The translations under genes and the position numbers were made by a program. The notes below the pieces were generated by a model. That model was not told the DNA's origin and ran no database searches. It saw only the letters and a program-made list of their open reading frames with translations. This document shows positions 36,375-46,222 of a DNA stretch of 64,000 nt, one piece after another. Origin of the DNA: Pseudobacteroides cellulosolvens ATCC 35603 = DSM 2933 (lineage in GTDB: Bacteria > Bacillota > Clostridia > Acetivibrionales > DSM-2933); contig NZ_LGTC01000001.1 in assembly GCF_001262605.1 (NCBI RefSeq), positions 2,027,501 to 2,091,500 of the forward strand. Reading direction: 5' to 3'. Within the stretch, counting starts at the first letter, position 1; the number at the start of each line of letters is the position of its first letter.

Positions 36375-37319
36375 TTAATATTTTTTTAAATATTCTTCCC
36401 ATGTATCAGGGTAAAGTTTTTTAATATGTTCAAGTGTGTCATTATAAATTTTGGCATCCCAATAATTCACGCCTTGACGGGCAAATTCTTCAATAATATC
36501 CATTTTCATTCTATATTCTTTTGAATCTAACTTATAAACCCAGTCTCTTAATAGAGTAACTGGATAAAATTTTTCATTTGGATCTTCATTGCCATAACTT
36601 TCTCTTCTGTAATATGGCTCTGTTATTTTTGCTTTCTTTTGTACGATTAAATAATGTGCATACTCTGGACTCCCATCTTCTAATAATGCTTCAATTGCTG
36701 CTGTTTTTCCCCTCTTTGTTTTGTAATTAATATCAGCTCCAGCTTCCACTAAAGCTTTTGTTTTTTCTATGCCACAACTAATTGAATACATTAATGGACT
36801 AGTTCCTGGCTCTATAATCGTTTTTTTCCCATCAATATTACTTCCGACATAGTTTTTATTTGGATCAGCACCATAGCTCAACAATAGTTTTACATATTTA
36901 ACATCCTTTTTGGCATCTTTATCTACCCAAGAGTATCCCGATGCTAAGAAAAGGGGAGTCTCTCCCTCACTTGTAGAAGCTATATCTGGATCAGCACCAC
37001 ATTTGAGCAATGTTTCTGCTGAATCATACTTCTCCATACCTATGGCCCATAGTAACAATGTAGCACCATATTTAGGTTCCTGATAATTTATTAACTCCTT
37101 ATTATCTTTTAATATTTTCTCAATAATTTTAACTTTTTGGTCTTTTACAGCTAATGCTAATTCCCATGCTGCAGTATCTTTATAAATTTTCACATCTGTA
37201 ATATTACTCTCATTTCTATCTATCTTGCTTATAAAACGGCAAGAACATAATATACCCGCAAGAGTTAATGCACTAAAAATTACTTTTATAATCATAGTTA
37301 TATTTTGTCCCTTCATCAT
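36375..37319 (-). CDS. ankyrin-repeat lipoprotein, probable immunity protein to the Rhs lipase toxin
   Basis: About 314 residues. The N-terminal lipoprotein signal VIFSALTLAGILCSC, with lipobox LAGIL-C, would place it on the outer face of the membrane. About four ankyrin repeats follow (GATLLLWAIGMEKYDSAETL, LKCGADPDIASTSEGETPLF, LLLSYGADPNKN, LVEAGADINYKTKRGKTAAI). A C-terminal region without repeats ends YPDTWEEYLKKY. The ATG at 37319 overlaps the Rhs stop codon (ATGA), a strong sign of translational coupling. An in-frame ATG at 37295, preceded by AAGGGA, is an alternative start that gives a more typical signal peptide. Ankyrin proteins are a known class of immunity partners in polymorphic toxin systems. 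Binding to the lipase domain is inferred from position and has not been shown. Confidence 0.8.
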   Translation of the reverse strand: MMKGQNITMIIKVIFSALTLAGILCSCRFISKIDRNESNITDVKIYKDTAAWELALAVKDQKVKIIEKILKDNKELINYQEPKYGATLLLWAIGMEKYDSAETLLKCGADPDIASTSEGETPLFLASGYSWVDKDAKKDVKYVKLLLSYGADPNKNYVGSNIDGKKTIIEPGTSPLMYSISCGIEKTKALVEAGADINYKTKRGKTAAIEALLEDGSPEYAHYLIVQKKAKITEPYYRRESYGNEDPNEKFYPVTLLRDWVYKLDSKEYRMKMDIIEEFARQGVNYWDAKIYNDTLEHIKKLYPDTWEEYLKKY

Positions 37320-40300
37320 TTTATTGCTTCCTGTACAGCACCCATTAAATGGTTTGTAATAGGGTTCCAAGATTGTCGTGGCAAGTATACTGCTCTATCA
37401 ATTGGTTTTGATATTGGACCAAAAATAGTATTTAAAATATCTCCTTTCACAATATAGGCAGTCATATTGCCCGTGTATTCCGAAGTCTTTAATCCATAAG
37501 AACTTGTAAAAAGCGTAGCAGGATTGAAAAGTATAGCATTTTTATTTGTTGCTAACGCATTTGCAGCAGCCTCCGCACCACCCTTTGAATGACCGATAAA
37601 TGTTATATTTGCATCACGATGATTTTTTACAAAATCTCTTGAAAATGCAATAGAATTTTTCATATCTTTTGATGCACCAAAAGGCTGTTGTACATTATTC
37701 TTCCAGTCTCCTAATTTTGAAGGTGTTGTACCTTTATTCACTATAGCATACTCCATGTTGCCACCCGTTCCTTCTCTTGCATACACTCCCATTCGTAGGG
37801 TTCCTGGATCATAAACATCCACCAGTTTCCAACCTCCTGGCCGCATATCTCCTTTATTTCCGGAATAAATATGTGCAGCTAAATCTGCAGCTTCCTCTAA
37901 GGTTGGGCCATATACATTAGATTTAGTTTCACAACTATACCCGCTTGGGTCGTAATAATTTACAGGATTATTCTGTACATATGCATATAAATTCAGTCCA
38001 TCGCCTCTGTATGTATCTTCTTGTGTAAATCTCCCCACAACTGGATTATAAAATCTAGCTCTCAAATAATACTGTCCTGTAACCTGATCATACTGCTCTC
38101 CTGCATAACGGAATCTATTATGTACTTTCTCAACAGCTTCAACTGTATTACCAAATGCATCATATTGATACTTATTCACCACTGCACCAGCAACGTCAAC
38201 TAATGCAGTGACATCACCGTGTGAATTGTTAACATAATAATAACTCTTCCCTGTCACTTCCTTATGTGCAAGAAGCTCATGCCCCCTTATGGTAGAATGT
38301 TTTAAACTACCTCCACCATCCAACTCCGATACAATATCTCTTCCGCTAAATACGAACCTGCTGATATTACCATTCTCCTGAACCTCATACCTTAAGCCTT
38401 CAGGATCGTAAACATTCTTTATGAATCCGCCTTCTACACTCTGTACAGATGTAGTTCTGTTGAAACAGTCGTAGGTGTACTTGGTAATTCCACGCCTGCC
38501 GCTTTCCTGTATAAGGTTTCCGTGGGAGTCATACTGGTAAATGGTATGTGCTCCTCCCTCAACCTTCTCCACCAGCCTGTTTCTTTTATCATAACTGTAT
38601 TCTTCTTTTACATTTCCCTTTGTCCTTAATATCCTGTTTCCTGCAAAGTCATATTTGAATGTTTCTTCCACATCAGGATAAACCACTTTTTCCAGTCTGT
38701 TGAGTTTATCATAGATGAAGCTTGTAACACAGCCATTTTCAACTCTCTCGATCTGGTTTCCATTGTTATCATAGGAATAATTATGTGAGATAACTTCTTC
38801 ACCGTTTTTATTTCTTGACACTATAGATGTTACATTTTTATCCTCATCATAGCTGTATTCTATTGTTGTCCCATTGCCATAGCATATAGAAGCAATTGTG
38901 TTGTCAAGGTTATATGTGTAGGCAGCTTCTTTCTGTGATGCATCCCATACCTCTGACAGCCTTCCAAGCTCATCATATTTGTAGGTAGTAAGTTTTCCTA
39001 AAATATCCTTTAGCTCTATAAGGTTGCCGTCCTTGTCATACCTGTAATTTATTACAGGCTTTCCATTTACTCTCTTTGACTTCAACTTAAAGTCATGAGT
39101 ATACTCATAGTAATAGTTAACAGCACCATTTACAGCTGACTTAAGGCTTCCATCCAGGTTGTAAGCATACTCCTCGCGGTAGCCTGATGCCATATCTCTT
39201 TTTAGCACTATACTGTCATCCTGATTGTATATAAATTCACTTATTTTTCTGTTTCTGTCTACCTTACGGGCTACCCTTCCCTGCAAATCATATTTAAAGG
39301 ATATGATATCTCCTGCCGGGTCTACAATCTGTGAAAGCTTGTTTAAGCTGTTGAACACATACTCAGTGGTGCTTCCATTTCCGTCGGTAGCACTAACAAT
39401 ATTGCCGGCATGGTCATAGCTGTACTTTTCCAGGCTTCCGTCGGCTTTTTCTATTTCTGTTACCCTTCCCCACAAGTCAAGCTTATGCTGGGCCAAGTTG
39501 CCTTCGCCGTCTTTAATTCCGGTTATATTGCCCATTGCATCATAAGTATACTGCTGTGATGCAATCCCCTTTTGCTTTGCACCAGGTGTTGATATTTCCT
39601 TTATTCTTCCGCCAATATCATATTTGTATTCTGCTGCCAGCATTGTTGCATCCATCTTCTCAACAAGTTCACCGGCACCATTGAACTTTCTCTTTTCCAC
39701 AACATTGCCGAGGGCATCAACTACTTCTGTCAGCCTGTTAAGACTGTCATATACGAAGGAGGTTCCTATTCCGTCATCTGTTTTAGAATCATAGTTTTTG
39801 GGGGATACCTTTTTAATCACATTGCCTGCTTCGTCATAAAACAGCCTTGTAATTCCGCCTTCCCTGTCAATTATCCTGATCCTGTTATTCATACTGTCAT
39901 ATTCATACTTTATGGAACTACCGTTGCAATCTGTTTCTTTAATTAGATTGCCTGCTTTGTCATATTCATAGGTTGTGGTTCTGGCTTCGTTTTTGCCTAA
40001 GACCTTTTTGACCTCTGTGATTCTCCCAGCTTTGTCATAGCTTACCTGGGTTTTGTAGCCAAGGGGAGTTGTAACCCCAGTCAGGTTATAGTTACCATCA
40101 TAATTGTAAAGGGTTTGGGCAATTGCCTTACCTTCTATTTTTTCTACAAGATCGTCTCCATCTATCTCTTCAGTCTTCTTTTCCAACAAGCCAACGCTGT
40201 TGTATCTGTACCTTATAATCTTATTTTTGTTATCATTTATTTTAATTATTTCTGTTGTTCTGTTGCCAAGGCAGTCGTAGGAATATTGGATTCTTGCTCC

Positions 40301-42562
40301 TGTGGAATCTGAAACCTCGATAATACGATTGTTTTTATCATAAACATAAGTTATAGTGTTCCACTCTTCAGGATATTTCTTTTCATCCACATATACTTGT
40401 GAAACCTTTTCTTCAATCCTTCTACCTGCTTTATCGTAACTGTACAGTGTTATATTATACTGTGCCTTTGAGTCCTTTTCATCTACAGGAACCCTCTTCT
40501 CAATAAGCCATCCTACCGCATTGTACTTGTAAATAACAGCATGGCCTTTAGCATTAAATTCCTTGGCCACCCTGCCGTCATTATCGTATTCAAAAGCTTT
40601 AACAGTGTTTCCTTCAGGGTCCTTTATGAGAGAAAGCCTGTTAAGCTCATCATAAACATACTCGTTTCCTTCACCATCATCAGAATATACATCATATCTT
40701 CCAGGTTCAATGGTTTTTATGACATTTCCAACAGGATCGTATTTTGTTCTTCCAACTCCTCCTGTTGGGTAAATATTCTTTATCTTCCTCTGGCTCTGGT
40801 CATATACATATTCGACGCCGATACCATCATCGGTATCCTTATTGTAAAAGTTTGGATTAACTTCCTTAACTAAATTCCCATGTATATCATACTTTAAAGC
40901 CATTACATTTTTTAATGGGTCAATGGTTTTAACAAGCCTATCCATGTCATCGTAGTAAAACTCGTATTCAGCAGCCGCATCCCTGCTGCCAGGAAGTATC
41001 TTTTTAACAAGGTTTCCCATCATGTCATATTCCATTTGGGTAACATTACCTAATGCATCAACCTTTTTGGTCACCTTGTTAAGAGAATTATATGTGTATT
41101 CTACTGTTCCGTAGGATGTGGTAATGGAAAGCATCCTGCCTGCTTTATCATACTTGTATTTAAATACATTGCCTTCAGCATCCTTTATTGCAGTAGGCTT
41201 ATCAATCTGGTGGTCTTCATACTCAAATTCTGTTACATTTCCTTCGGGGTCAACCCTCTCAATAAGCCTTCCGTGCTCATCGTATGAATAGCTCGTTATT
41301 GAATATATGTCATCTTCAATAAGTATCTTTTCCTCGGTAATATTGCTGTTTCCATCATAGATATATAACTTCAAGGAACCGCCTGTTGTTGTAGTCTTAA
41401 TCAGGTTTCCGAAGCTGTCATAGTAATTTGTAACTGTATATTCATTTGGATATATCTCTTCCAATAGATACCCGTCTTTATCATATACATATTCTGTAGT
41501 TCTTCCCAAGCGGTCTGTAACGGAATCTTTATTTCCATATATGTCATATGTATAAATTTCGCTGGTACCATCAGCATAAACCCTTTCGGATAAAAGGTTT
41601 TGCTCGTTGAACCTGTACCTTTCAACTACATTTGTAGCATGAAATATAAACACGTTCTCTTTATCATCGTCATTATACATCATTTCTGTGATGTTTCCGT
41701 TTTTATCAAACTGCTTTATTACCCGGCCTTTTTCATCATATTCGTTTTTTACATATGTAATGCCGTTTTGGTCGGTAACAGTTGTAATCCACCCCTGCTC
41801 AAAGGTGTATTTTACAGTTCCCCCATTAGGGAGTGTAACCTCAGAAAGGTTGTCTCCTAAGTATTTATATTTTACAGTTCTGCCTATGTTGTCGGTTATC
41901 TGAAGTATTTTACCTGCACTGCATGTAAATGTGATAATTTTTCCGCCAGGAGTTATAAAGGTATCGATTTCACCTTTATGATTGTAAGATATTTTTAATG
42001 TGTTGTTGTTTTTATCTGAAATGGAAGTTAGTTTTCCGTTTTTGTCATATATAAATGTCTTTTTGTCTTTGTTTTTTAAAGAAAATTGGCCTGACTCAAG
42101 CTCCACAAGCTTATCTGACTCATCATCGTCACTTGCGTTAATCCATTGGCCTTCTTTTTTCTCAAATTCCTTAACACTCCCGTCAGGATAGACATAAGTC
42201 AATTCATCTCCGCGTCTTTCTATTCTGCTTTCAAACTCAAAGGTCCAGCCTTTTCCCATGGGGCCTACCGATTCGTCAGTTGAGTTATATTTTCTTTTTA
42301 TCTCAAGATTAATTCCTCTATCCTCAATCAAAAGGTCTGTTGCATCTATGTAAAAACTTCCTGTTACAACGTTTACAGGATCGCCTGAAGTGCATACATT
42401 TTGGGTTGCCTGATTTTTGCTTTTAGGGCTTTTTGACTTTTTGCTCATGCCCTTTCCCTTTGGTGATGCCTTCTTCTTTTTCTTTTTATTCTCTTGTTTC
42501 AGCTTCCCTGCTTTTAGCTTTTCCAAGTCAGTTTTAGATATCTTTGTACTTTTCCAATTCAT
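37316..42562 (-). CDS. Rhs/YD-repeat polymorphic toxin with class 3 lipase-like C-terminus
   Basis: 1748-residue Rhs protein. The N-terminus is very Lys-rich (about 8-50, with KKKKKK) and has no signal peptide or PAAR domain. A DUF6531-like entry (CTSGDPVNVVTGSFYIDATD) follows, then more than 30 YD repeats (YDxxGNxxxxx) forming the shell. The RHS-associated core ends in YLRARFYNPVVGRFTQED and YAYVQNNPVNYYDPSGY; D1538 of DPSG marks the expected self-cleavage site. The tip (about 1543-1748) has an alpha/beta-hydrolase lipase pattern: the nucleophile S1659 in FIGHSKGGAEAA, a candidate Asp in IVKGDILN and a candidate His in PITNHLMGA. It would attack membrane lipids of a target cell. The ATG at 42562 follows a GGGGGGG site at 8 bases. 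The ankyrin lipoprotein overlaps its stop codon. The export route is not visible in this window. Confidence 0.9.
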   Translation of the reverse strand: MNWKSTKISKTDLEKLKAGKLKQENKKKKKKASPKGKGMSKKSKSPKSKNQATQNVCTSGDPVNVVTGSFYIDATDLLIEDRGINLEIKRKYNSTDESVGPMGKGWTFEFESRIERRGDELTYVYPDGSVKEFEKKEGQWINASDDDESDKLVELESGQFSLKNKDKKTFIYDKNGKLTSISDKNNNTLKISYNHKGEIDTFITPGGKIITFTCSAGKILQITDNIGRTVKYKYLGDNLSEVTLPNGGTVKYTFEQGWITTVTDQNGITYVKNEYDEKGRVIKQFDKNGNITEMMYNDDDKENVFIFHATNVVERYRFNEQNLLSERVYADGTSEIYTYDIYGNKDSVTDRLGRTTEYVYDKDGYLLEEIYPNEYTVTNYYDSFGNLIKTTTTGGSLKLYIYDGNSNITEEKILIEDDIYSITSYSYDEHGRLIERVDPEGNVTEFEYEDHQIDKPTAIKDAEGNVFKYKYDKAGRMLSITTSYGTVEYTYNSLNKVTKKVDALGNVTQMEYDMMGNLVKKILPGSRDAAAEYEFYYDDMDRLVKTIDPLKNVMALKYDIHGNLVKEVNPNFYNKDTDDGIGVEYVYDQSQRKIKNIYPTGGVGRTKYDPVGNVIKTIEPGRYDVYSDDGEGNEYVYDELNRLSLIKDPEGNTVKAFEYDNDGRVAKEFNAKGHAVIYKYNAVGWLIEKRVPVDEKDSKAQYNITLYSYDKAGRRIEEKVSQVYVDEKKYPEEWNTITYVYDKNNRIIEVSDSTGARIQYSYDCLGNRTTEIIKINDNKNKIIRYRYNSVGLLEKKTEEIDGDDLVEKIEGKAIAQTLYNYDGNYNLTGVTTPLGYKTQVSYDKAGRITEVKKVLGKNEARTTTYEYDKAGNLIKETDCNGSSIKYEYDSMNNRIRIIDREGGITRLFYDEAGNVIKKVSPKNYDSKTDDGIGTSFVYDSLNRLTEVVDALGNVVEKRKFNGAGELVEKMDATMLAAEYKYDIGGRIKEISTPGAKQKGIASQQYTYDAMGNITGIKDGEGNLAQHKLDLWGRVTEIEKADGSLEKYSYDHAGNIVSATDGNGSTTEYVFNSLNKLSQIVDPAGDIISFKYDLQGRVARKVDRNRKISEFIYNQDDSIVLKRDMASGYREEYAYNLDGSLKSAVNGAVNYYYEYTHDFKLKSKRVNGKPVINYRYDKDGNLIELKDILGKLTTYKYDELGRLSEVWDASQKEAAYTYNLDNTIASICYGNGTTIEYSYDEDKNVTSIVSRNKNGEEVISHNYSYDNNGNQIERVENGCVTSFIYDKLNRLEKVVYPDVEETFKYDFAGNRILRTKGNVKEEYSYDKRNRLVEKVEGGAHTIYQYDSHGNLIQESGRRGITKYTYDCFNRTTSVQSVEGGFIKNVYDPEGLRYEVQENGNISRFVFSGRDIVSELDGGGSLKHSTIRGHELLAHKEVTGKSYYYVNNSHGDVTALVDVAGAVVNKYQYDAFGNTVEAVEKVHNRFRYAGEQYDQVTGQYYLRARFYNPVVGRFTQEDTYRGDGLNLYAYVQNNPVNYYDPSGYSCETKSNVYGPTLEEAADLAAHIYSGNKGDMRPGGWKLVDVYDPGTLRMGVYAREGTGGNMEYAIVNKGTTPSKLGDWKNNVQQPFGASKDMKNSIAFSRDFVKNHRDANITFIGHSKGGAEAAANALATNKNAILFNPATLFTSSYGLKTSEYTGNMTAYIVKGDILNTIFGPISKPIDRAVYLPRQSWNPITNHLMGAVQEAIK

Positions 42563-42652
42563 ATGCTGCACCCCCCCTACTTCAAATCAAATACATTATT
42601 TATGTTTTATATAAAATGCACTATATTACTTTTACAATCAATTATTCTGCTT

Positions 42653-42854
42653 TTAGTCATGATCAAAAAATAACTTCCGCTATAATTTTCGCTTAGTAAT
42701 GGCTAAGAAATAACGTCCATTCTCATCGACCAAAACCCCGTTAAATCGTCGGGATTTTGTCCTCTAGAATACGAAGTATTTCTAAGGCATTCCTTATGTG
42801 CTTACTTAACTCATCAACACCCGCTTGGGAAGCGAAAGTAAATTTTCATTCATG
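42653..42854. repeat. palindromic repeat, family A, copy 2, interrupted by a family B element
   Basis: The left part (42653-42693) matches the left half of copy 1 (GTCATGATCAAAAAATAACT) and the right part (42797-42854) matches its right half (ACTCATCAACACCCGC, GAAAGTAAATTTTCATTCAT). Between them lies a complete family B element. It sits in the divergent region between the Rhs gene and the SLH gene at 43184. Confidence 0.8.
42694..42796. mobile_element. MITE-like element, family B, copy 1 (nested in family A)
   Basis: A 103-bp element with terminal inverted repeats: TAGTAATGGCTAAGAAATA at the left and, read inward from the right, TAAGGAATGCCTTAGAAATA. It has TA at both ends, as expected for a TA target duplication. 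The centre contains the near-palindrome CAAAACCCCG...CGGGATTTTG. A second copy in inverted orientation lies at 60187-60292. It codes for nothing, so a transposase must act from elsewhere. Confidence 0.75.
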
Positions 42855-43183
42855 CATCATACCAAAAAGTTACTTTATATTCATTATAAGATAAAATCTT
42901 CTTATAGGGTAGTAATTTTTAATATTAATTTTAATTCAAGAAGATCTTGCCCCTTTATATATGTAAATTTTAACATTTACTATAGAATATCAATAAGCAA
43001 ATATAGTGTCAATGTATCATTTATGAGTAGGAAATTTTATATCGGCATATATTGAATTTTTTTCAAATTTTGTATATACTGGATAGAGCATTTTGAAACT
43101 TTCATTAGATATATAAAGGTTTCAAATGAATGTAATATTCATTCTAAGATAATACAAAAAGAGAAAAGGGGAGATGTTAATTT
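42855..43183. other. intergenic leader of the SLH gene
   Basis: About 330 AT-rich bases that must contain the promoter of the plus-strand SLH gene, and with 42563-42652 the Rhs promoter. The ribosome binding site AAAAGGGGAG precedes the ATG at 43184. I see no riboswitch or coding frame. Confidence 0.4.
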
Positions 43184-45759
43184 ATGAAAAGAAAAACATT
43201 TAGCAAGTCTTTAGCAGTAGTATTAAGTCTTATCCTTGCAATGTCGGTAATTGTTCAAAATGTTTCGTTAGTTTACGGGGAAGAAACGACTAAGGAATGG
43301 AAAGCCAAGTATCTTGGCGTTAAAGATCGACCTGAAGATTTTACGTTTGAAATTGAAGATCTTTTAGAGGTAACAAAGATTGAATCTCTAAAAGTTCCTG
43401 GGAAGTCATCAGATAATGTAATCCTTAATCAAAAAGTAAATGGAAACACAATAACAGGTTCAATATATGGTGACAATGCAGAAGTTGTAAGTGACGGTTA
43501 CATATACAAATTTAAGATTAATTATAACAAAAATACTGCTCCCGTTTTAAACATCAGTCAACCACCATCAAACATCAAACGTTATAACGGATTTGAATAC
43601 ATAGAAGTTAATGGTTCAGTAAACGATCCTAATAAACAAAATATAAAACTATACTACTTAATTAATAAGTATTCACCACAAGCAACTCAAGCATCAGTAG
43701 CTGTGACTCCAACAACTGCTGCAAATTCTTCTGCTACCTCAGTTGCTTCTTCTGTCCCAACTACTTCAGCTACACCAACACCAACACCAACTCCATTGAC
43801 ATTCCAACAAACACCGGGTAAAAATTTAGAAGGTCCTTATACTATTAAACATAATGGAGGCACATCAAATTTCACATGCTATTTACCCTTGGGAGAACTT
43901 TCTGATGAAGGTTTATATGAAGTTAAAATATGGGCAGATGATGGACTCAAAAAGAGTAATGAAATTATTCGTACTTTTTACAGAGACACAGCAAAACCTG
44001 CAACACCTCAATTCAAGATTATTCCAGAAGATACATATGCTAAAAAAGTAACTGTTAGTATAATATATCCTACATCTTCACAGGCGACTATTCCCGAAAA
44101 AGATGTAAAAATATATTATAGTTATAAAACATCAAAGGAATATGTTAACAAACTCTATACAAACAGCTTTGAGTTAAACGAAAACCTGACTGTTACTGCT
44201 GCTTGTTATGATGAGTTCGGTCGTATAAGTAGTGATCAACCTAAGACAATTGTAAACATAGATAATGCACCCCATTAGCACCACAAATCGTTTTAAAGAG
44301 TGATAGTACTGTAACTGATAAACCGATAAAATTCGTAATTAATCATGGTATAGATAAAGTAATAGATTTAAAAACATATAATGAGACTAAAGAGATTAAA
44401 GAAATTAATGGTCCTGTTACTTCAAAATACAGCTATGACGATGGTAAAACCTGGCATGATTATAAAGATATCAATTCAAAATTCGAAGCAGAAATATCGA
44501 AAACTCAAAAAGTTGGAGATTTCGAAATAATAGCAAAAACCGTTGATTCTGTTGGTAATGAGTCAGTTTATTCTGAACCTGTTAAAGTTACAATCAAATC
44601 ATCAACACCAGTATCACCAACACCAGGCAATTCTGGCACTGGCACTAGCGGCGGCGGTGGCGGTTATGTTTACATTCCAGCTGTGCAGTCAACTACACCT
44701 ATTCCATCAGCTGTTACTGAGCCTGTGTCAACAATGCCAATAGCAGTTCCAACTCCAACTCCAATACCAGTTCCAGCTGATTTAGGGGTATTCCTTACAT
44801 CAGACAAAACTGCATATGAAGAAAATAGCACAGTTGCATTCTCAGTCTATTACAACAATAAGTTGGGCACACCTGCTGAGAAAGTTGTTGTTAAAGCTGA
44901 AATACCTCAAAATACAACAGTCGTTGACGCAGCAAAAGGCACAGTTTCAGGAAACACAATTTCCTGGGATATCGGATCCCTTAATGGTAAAGCAACTGGC
45001 GAAATTATCTTTAAGATTAAGCTTGGTGCATTAAGTGCATCTGAGGTAAATATGTCAAGTAAAGCAACAATATCTTCAGCTAACCAGATGACAAAAACTG
45101 ATGATGACGAATCAATCTTTAACTTTATGGGATTCTCTAAAAAAATTGCAGGCAAACCTCATACCAAATTTATAAATGGTTATGAGAACAAGCAGTTCAG
45201 GCCTGAGAACATGATAACAAGGGCAGAAGTTGCAAAAATACTGGTTACTGCATTATCCCTTGCTAAAGCTAAAGATACCGGCAAAAAGTTCAAAGATGTT
45301 GATAACAAACACTGGGCATATGATTACATAGTCACAGCTGTAAATAGCGGAATATTCAGCGGTTACAATGACGGAACGTTCCTGCCGAACAAAGCTATTA
45401 CAAGGGCAGAGCTTTCAACTGCACTTGCAAAATACTTAAAACTTAAAAACATAGAGCCTGTAAAGGTACATTTTAAAGATATCAACACACATTGGGCAAA
45501 GAACTTTATCGAAGAAATATATCGTTCAAAACTGATTGCAGGCTATAGCGACGGCAGCTTTAAACCGGATGCTCAGATTAAGCGTTCTGAATGTGTGACA
45601 ATTATATGCAGACTTCTAAATCGCGGTCCATTAAAAGATGCTGATTGTGGATTTGTAGATGTAAATAAAACACACTGGGCATACGGATACATTGCAGAAG
45701 GCAGCCTCGACCACAGCTATACAAGAAACTCAGACGGCAGTGAAACTAAGAAAAAATAA
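43184..45759 (+). pseudogene. SLH-anchored surface protein, frame broken at a C run
   Basis: The repaired product would be about 858 residues. A signal peptide (MKRKTFSKSLAVVLSLILAM) is followed by Ig- or cadherin-like domains (for example FEYIEVNGSVNDPNKQNIKL), a Ser/Thr/Pro linker (residues about 165-205), more beta domains, a Gly-rich linker (GTGTSGGGGGYVYIPAV) and a DUF11-like domain (about 565-660; FLTSDKTAYEENSTVAFSVY, GTVSGNTISWDIGSLNG). Three SLH repeats end it (FINGYENKQFRPENMITRAE; FKDVDNKHWAYDYIVTAVNS; FKDINTHWAKNFIEEIYRSK). The first frame stops at 44278 just after a CCCC run (44269-44272). One added C gives NAPPLAPQIVLKSD and an open frame to 45759. It may be intact in the living strain; slippage or a sequencing error would explain the break. 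A strong terminator follows. Confidence 0.8.
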
Positions 45760-45781
45760 ATAGTAAAACATCTTATATTTG

Positions 45782-45829
45782 GAGAGTGTTGCAAAACTAC
45801 TTGAGAGTAGGTAACGCAACACTCTTTTT
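45782..45829 (+). terminator. intrinsic terminator of the SLH gene
   Basis: AGAGTGTTGC and GCAACACTCT form the main stem, with an inner CTACT/AGTAG pair, followed by TTTTT. It lies 20 bases after the stop codon. Confidence 0.85.
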
Positions 45830-46021
45830 CTATTGGTATTCAAAGCAGACACCGAAAATTAATCCATCACATTCATAAATATCCCATTTGAGTAAGAACA
45901 ACCAGGTTTATAACATTAAAAATTTTTATCTGTGTTATTGTTCAATAATATATAACTAATGATTTTGAAACATTTTCCGATATAAAAGATATAATGTCTT
46001 GGCTTTTTAAATTTTCAACTA

Positions 46022-46109
46022 TATATGTTACGAAAAAAATTTACATTAGCAAATGCAGTTGAATCGTCTGTATTTGCAATATAAAAATGAATTTTTCGCA
46101 ACATATAGA
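46022..46109. repeat. palindromic intergenic element, family D
   Basis: The left arm (TATATGTTACGAAAAAAATT, TACATTAGCAAATGCAG) pairs imperfectly with the right arm (CTGTATTTGCAATATAAAAA, TGAATTTTTCGCAACATATA) over about 38 bases, with the small loop TTGAATCGT. It is 88 bp long and lies in the 45830-46222 gene gap, upstream of the second chemoreceptor. The long pairing could form a cruciform or an RNA hairpin. I saw no second copy here. Confidence 0.6.
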
Positions 46110-46222
46110 TCAAGGAAAATGTTTTGCAATAATTAAAATATATAATGATTATTGGAAAACATATAGTCTGAATTTATATAACAATATTATCTAATTAATA
46201 ATCATAGGGAGGAATATCGAGT

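Noticed and set aside
44269..44272. Phase-variation switch in the SLH gene
   Set aside because: The C run is only four bases, too short for efficient slipped-strand switching. An assembly error or a fixed mutation is more likely.
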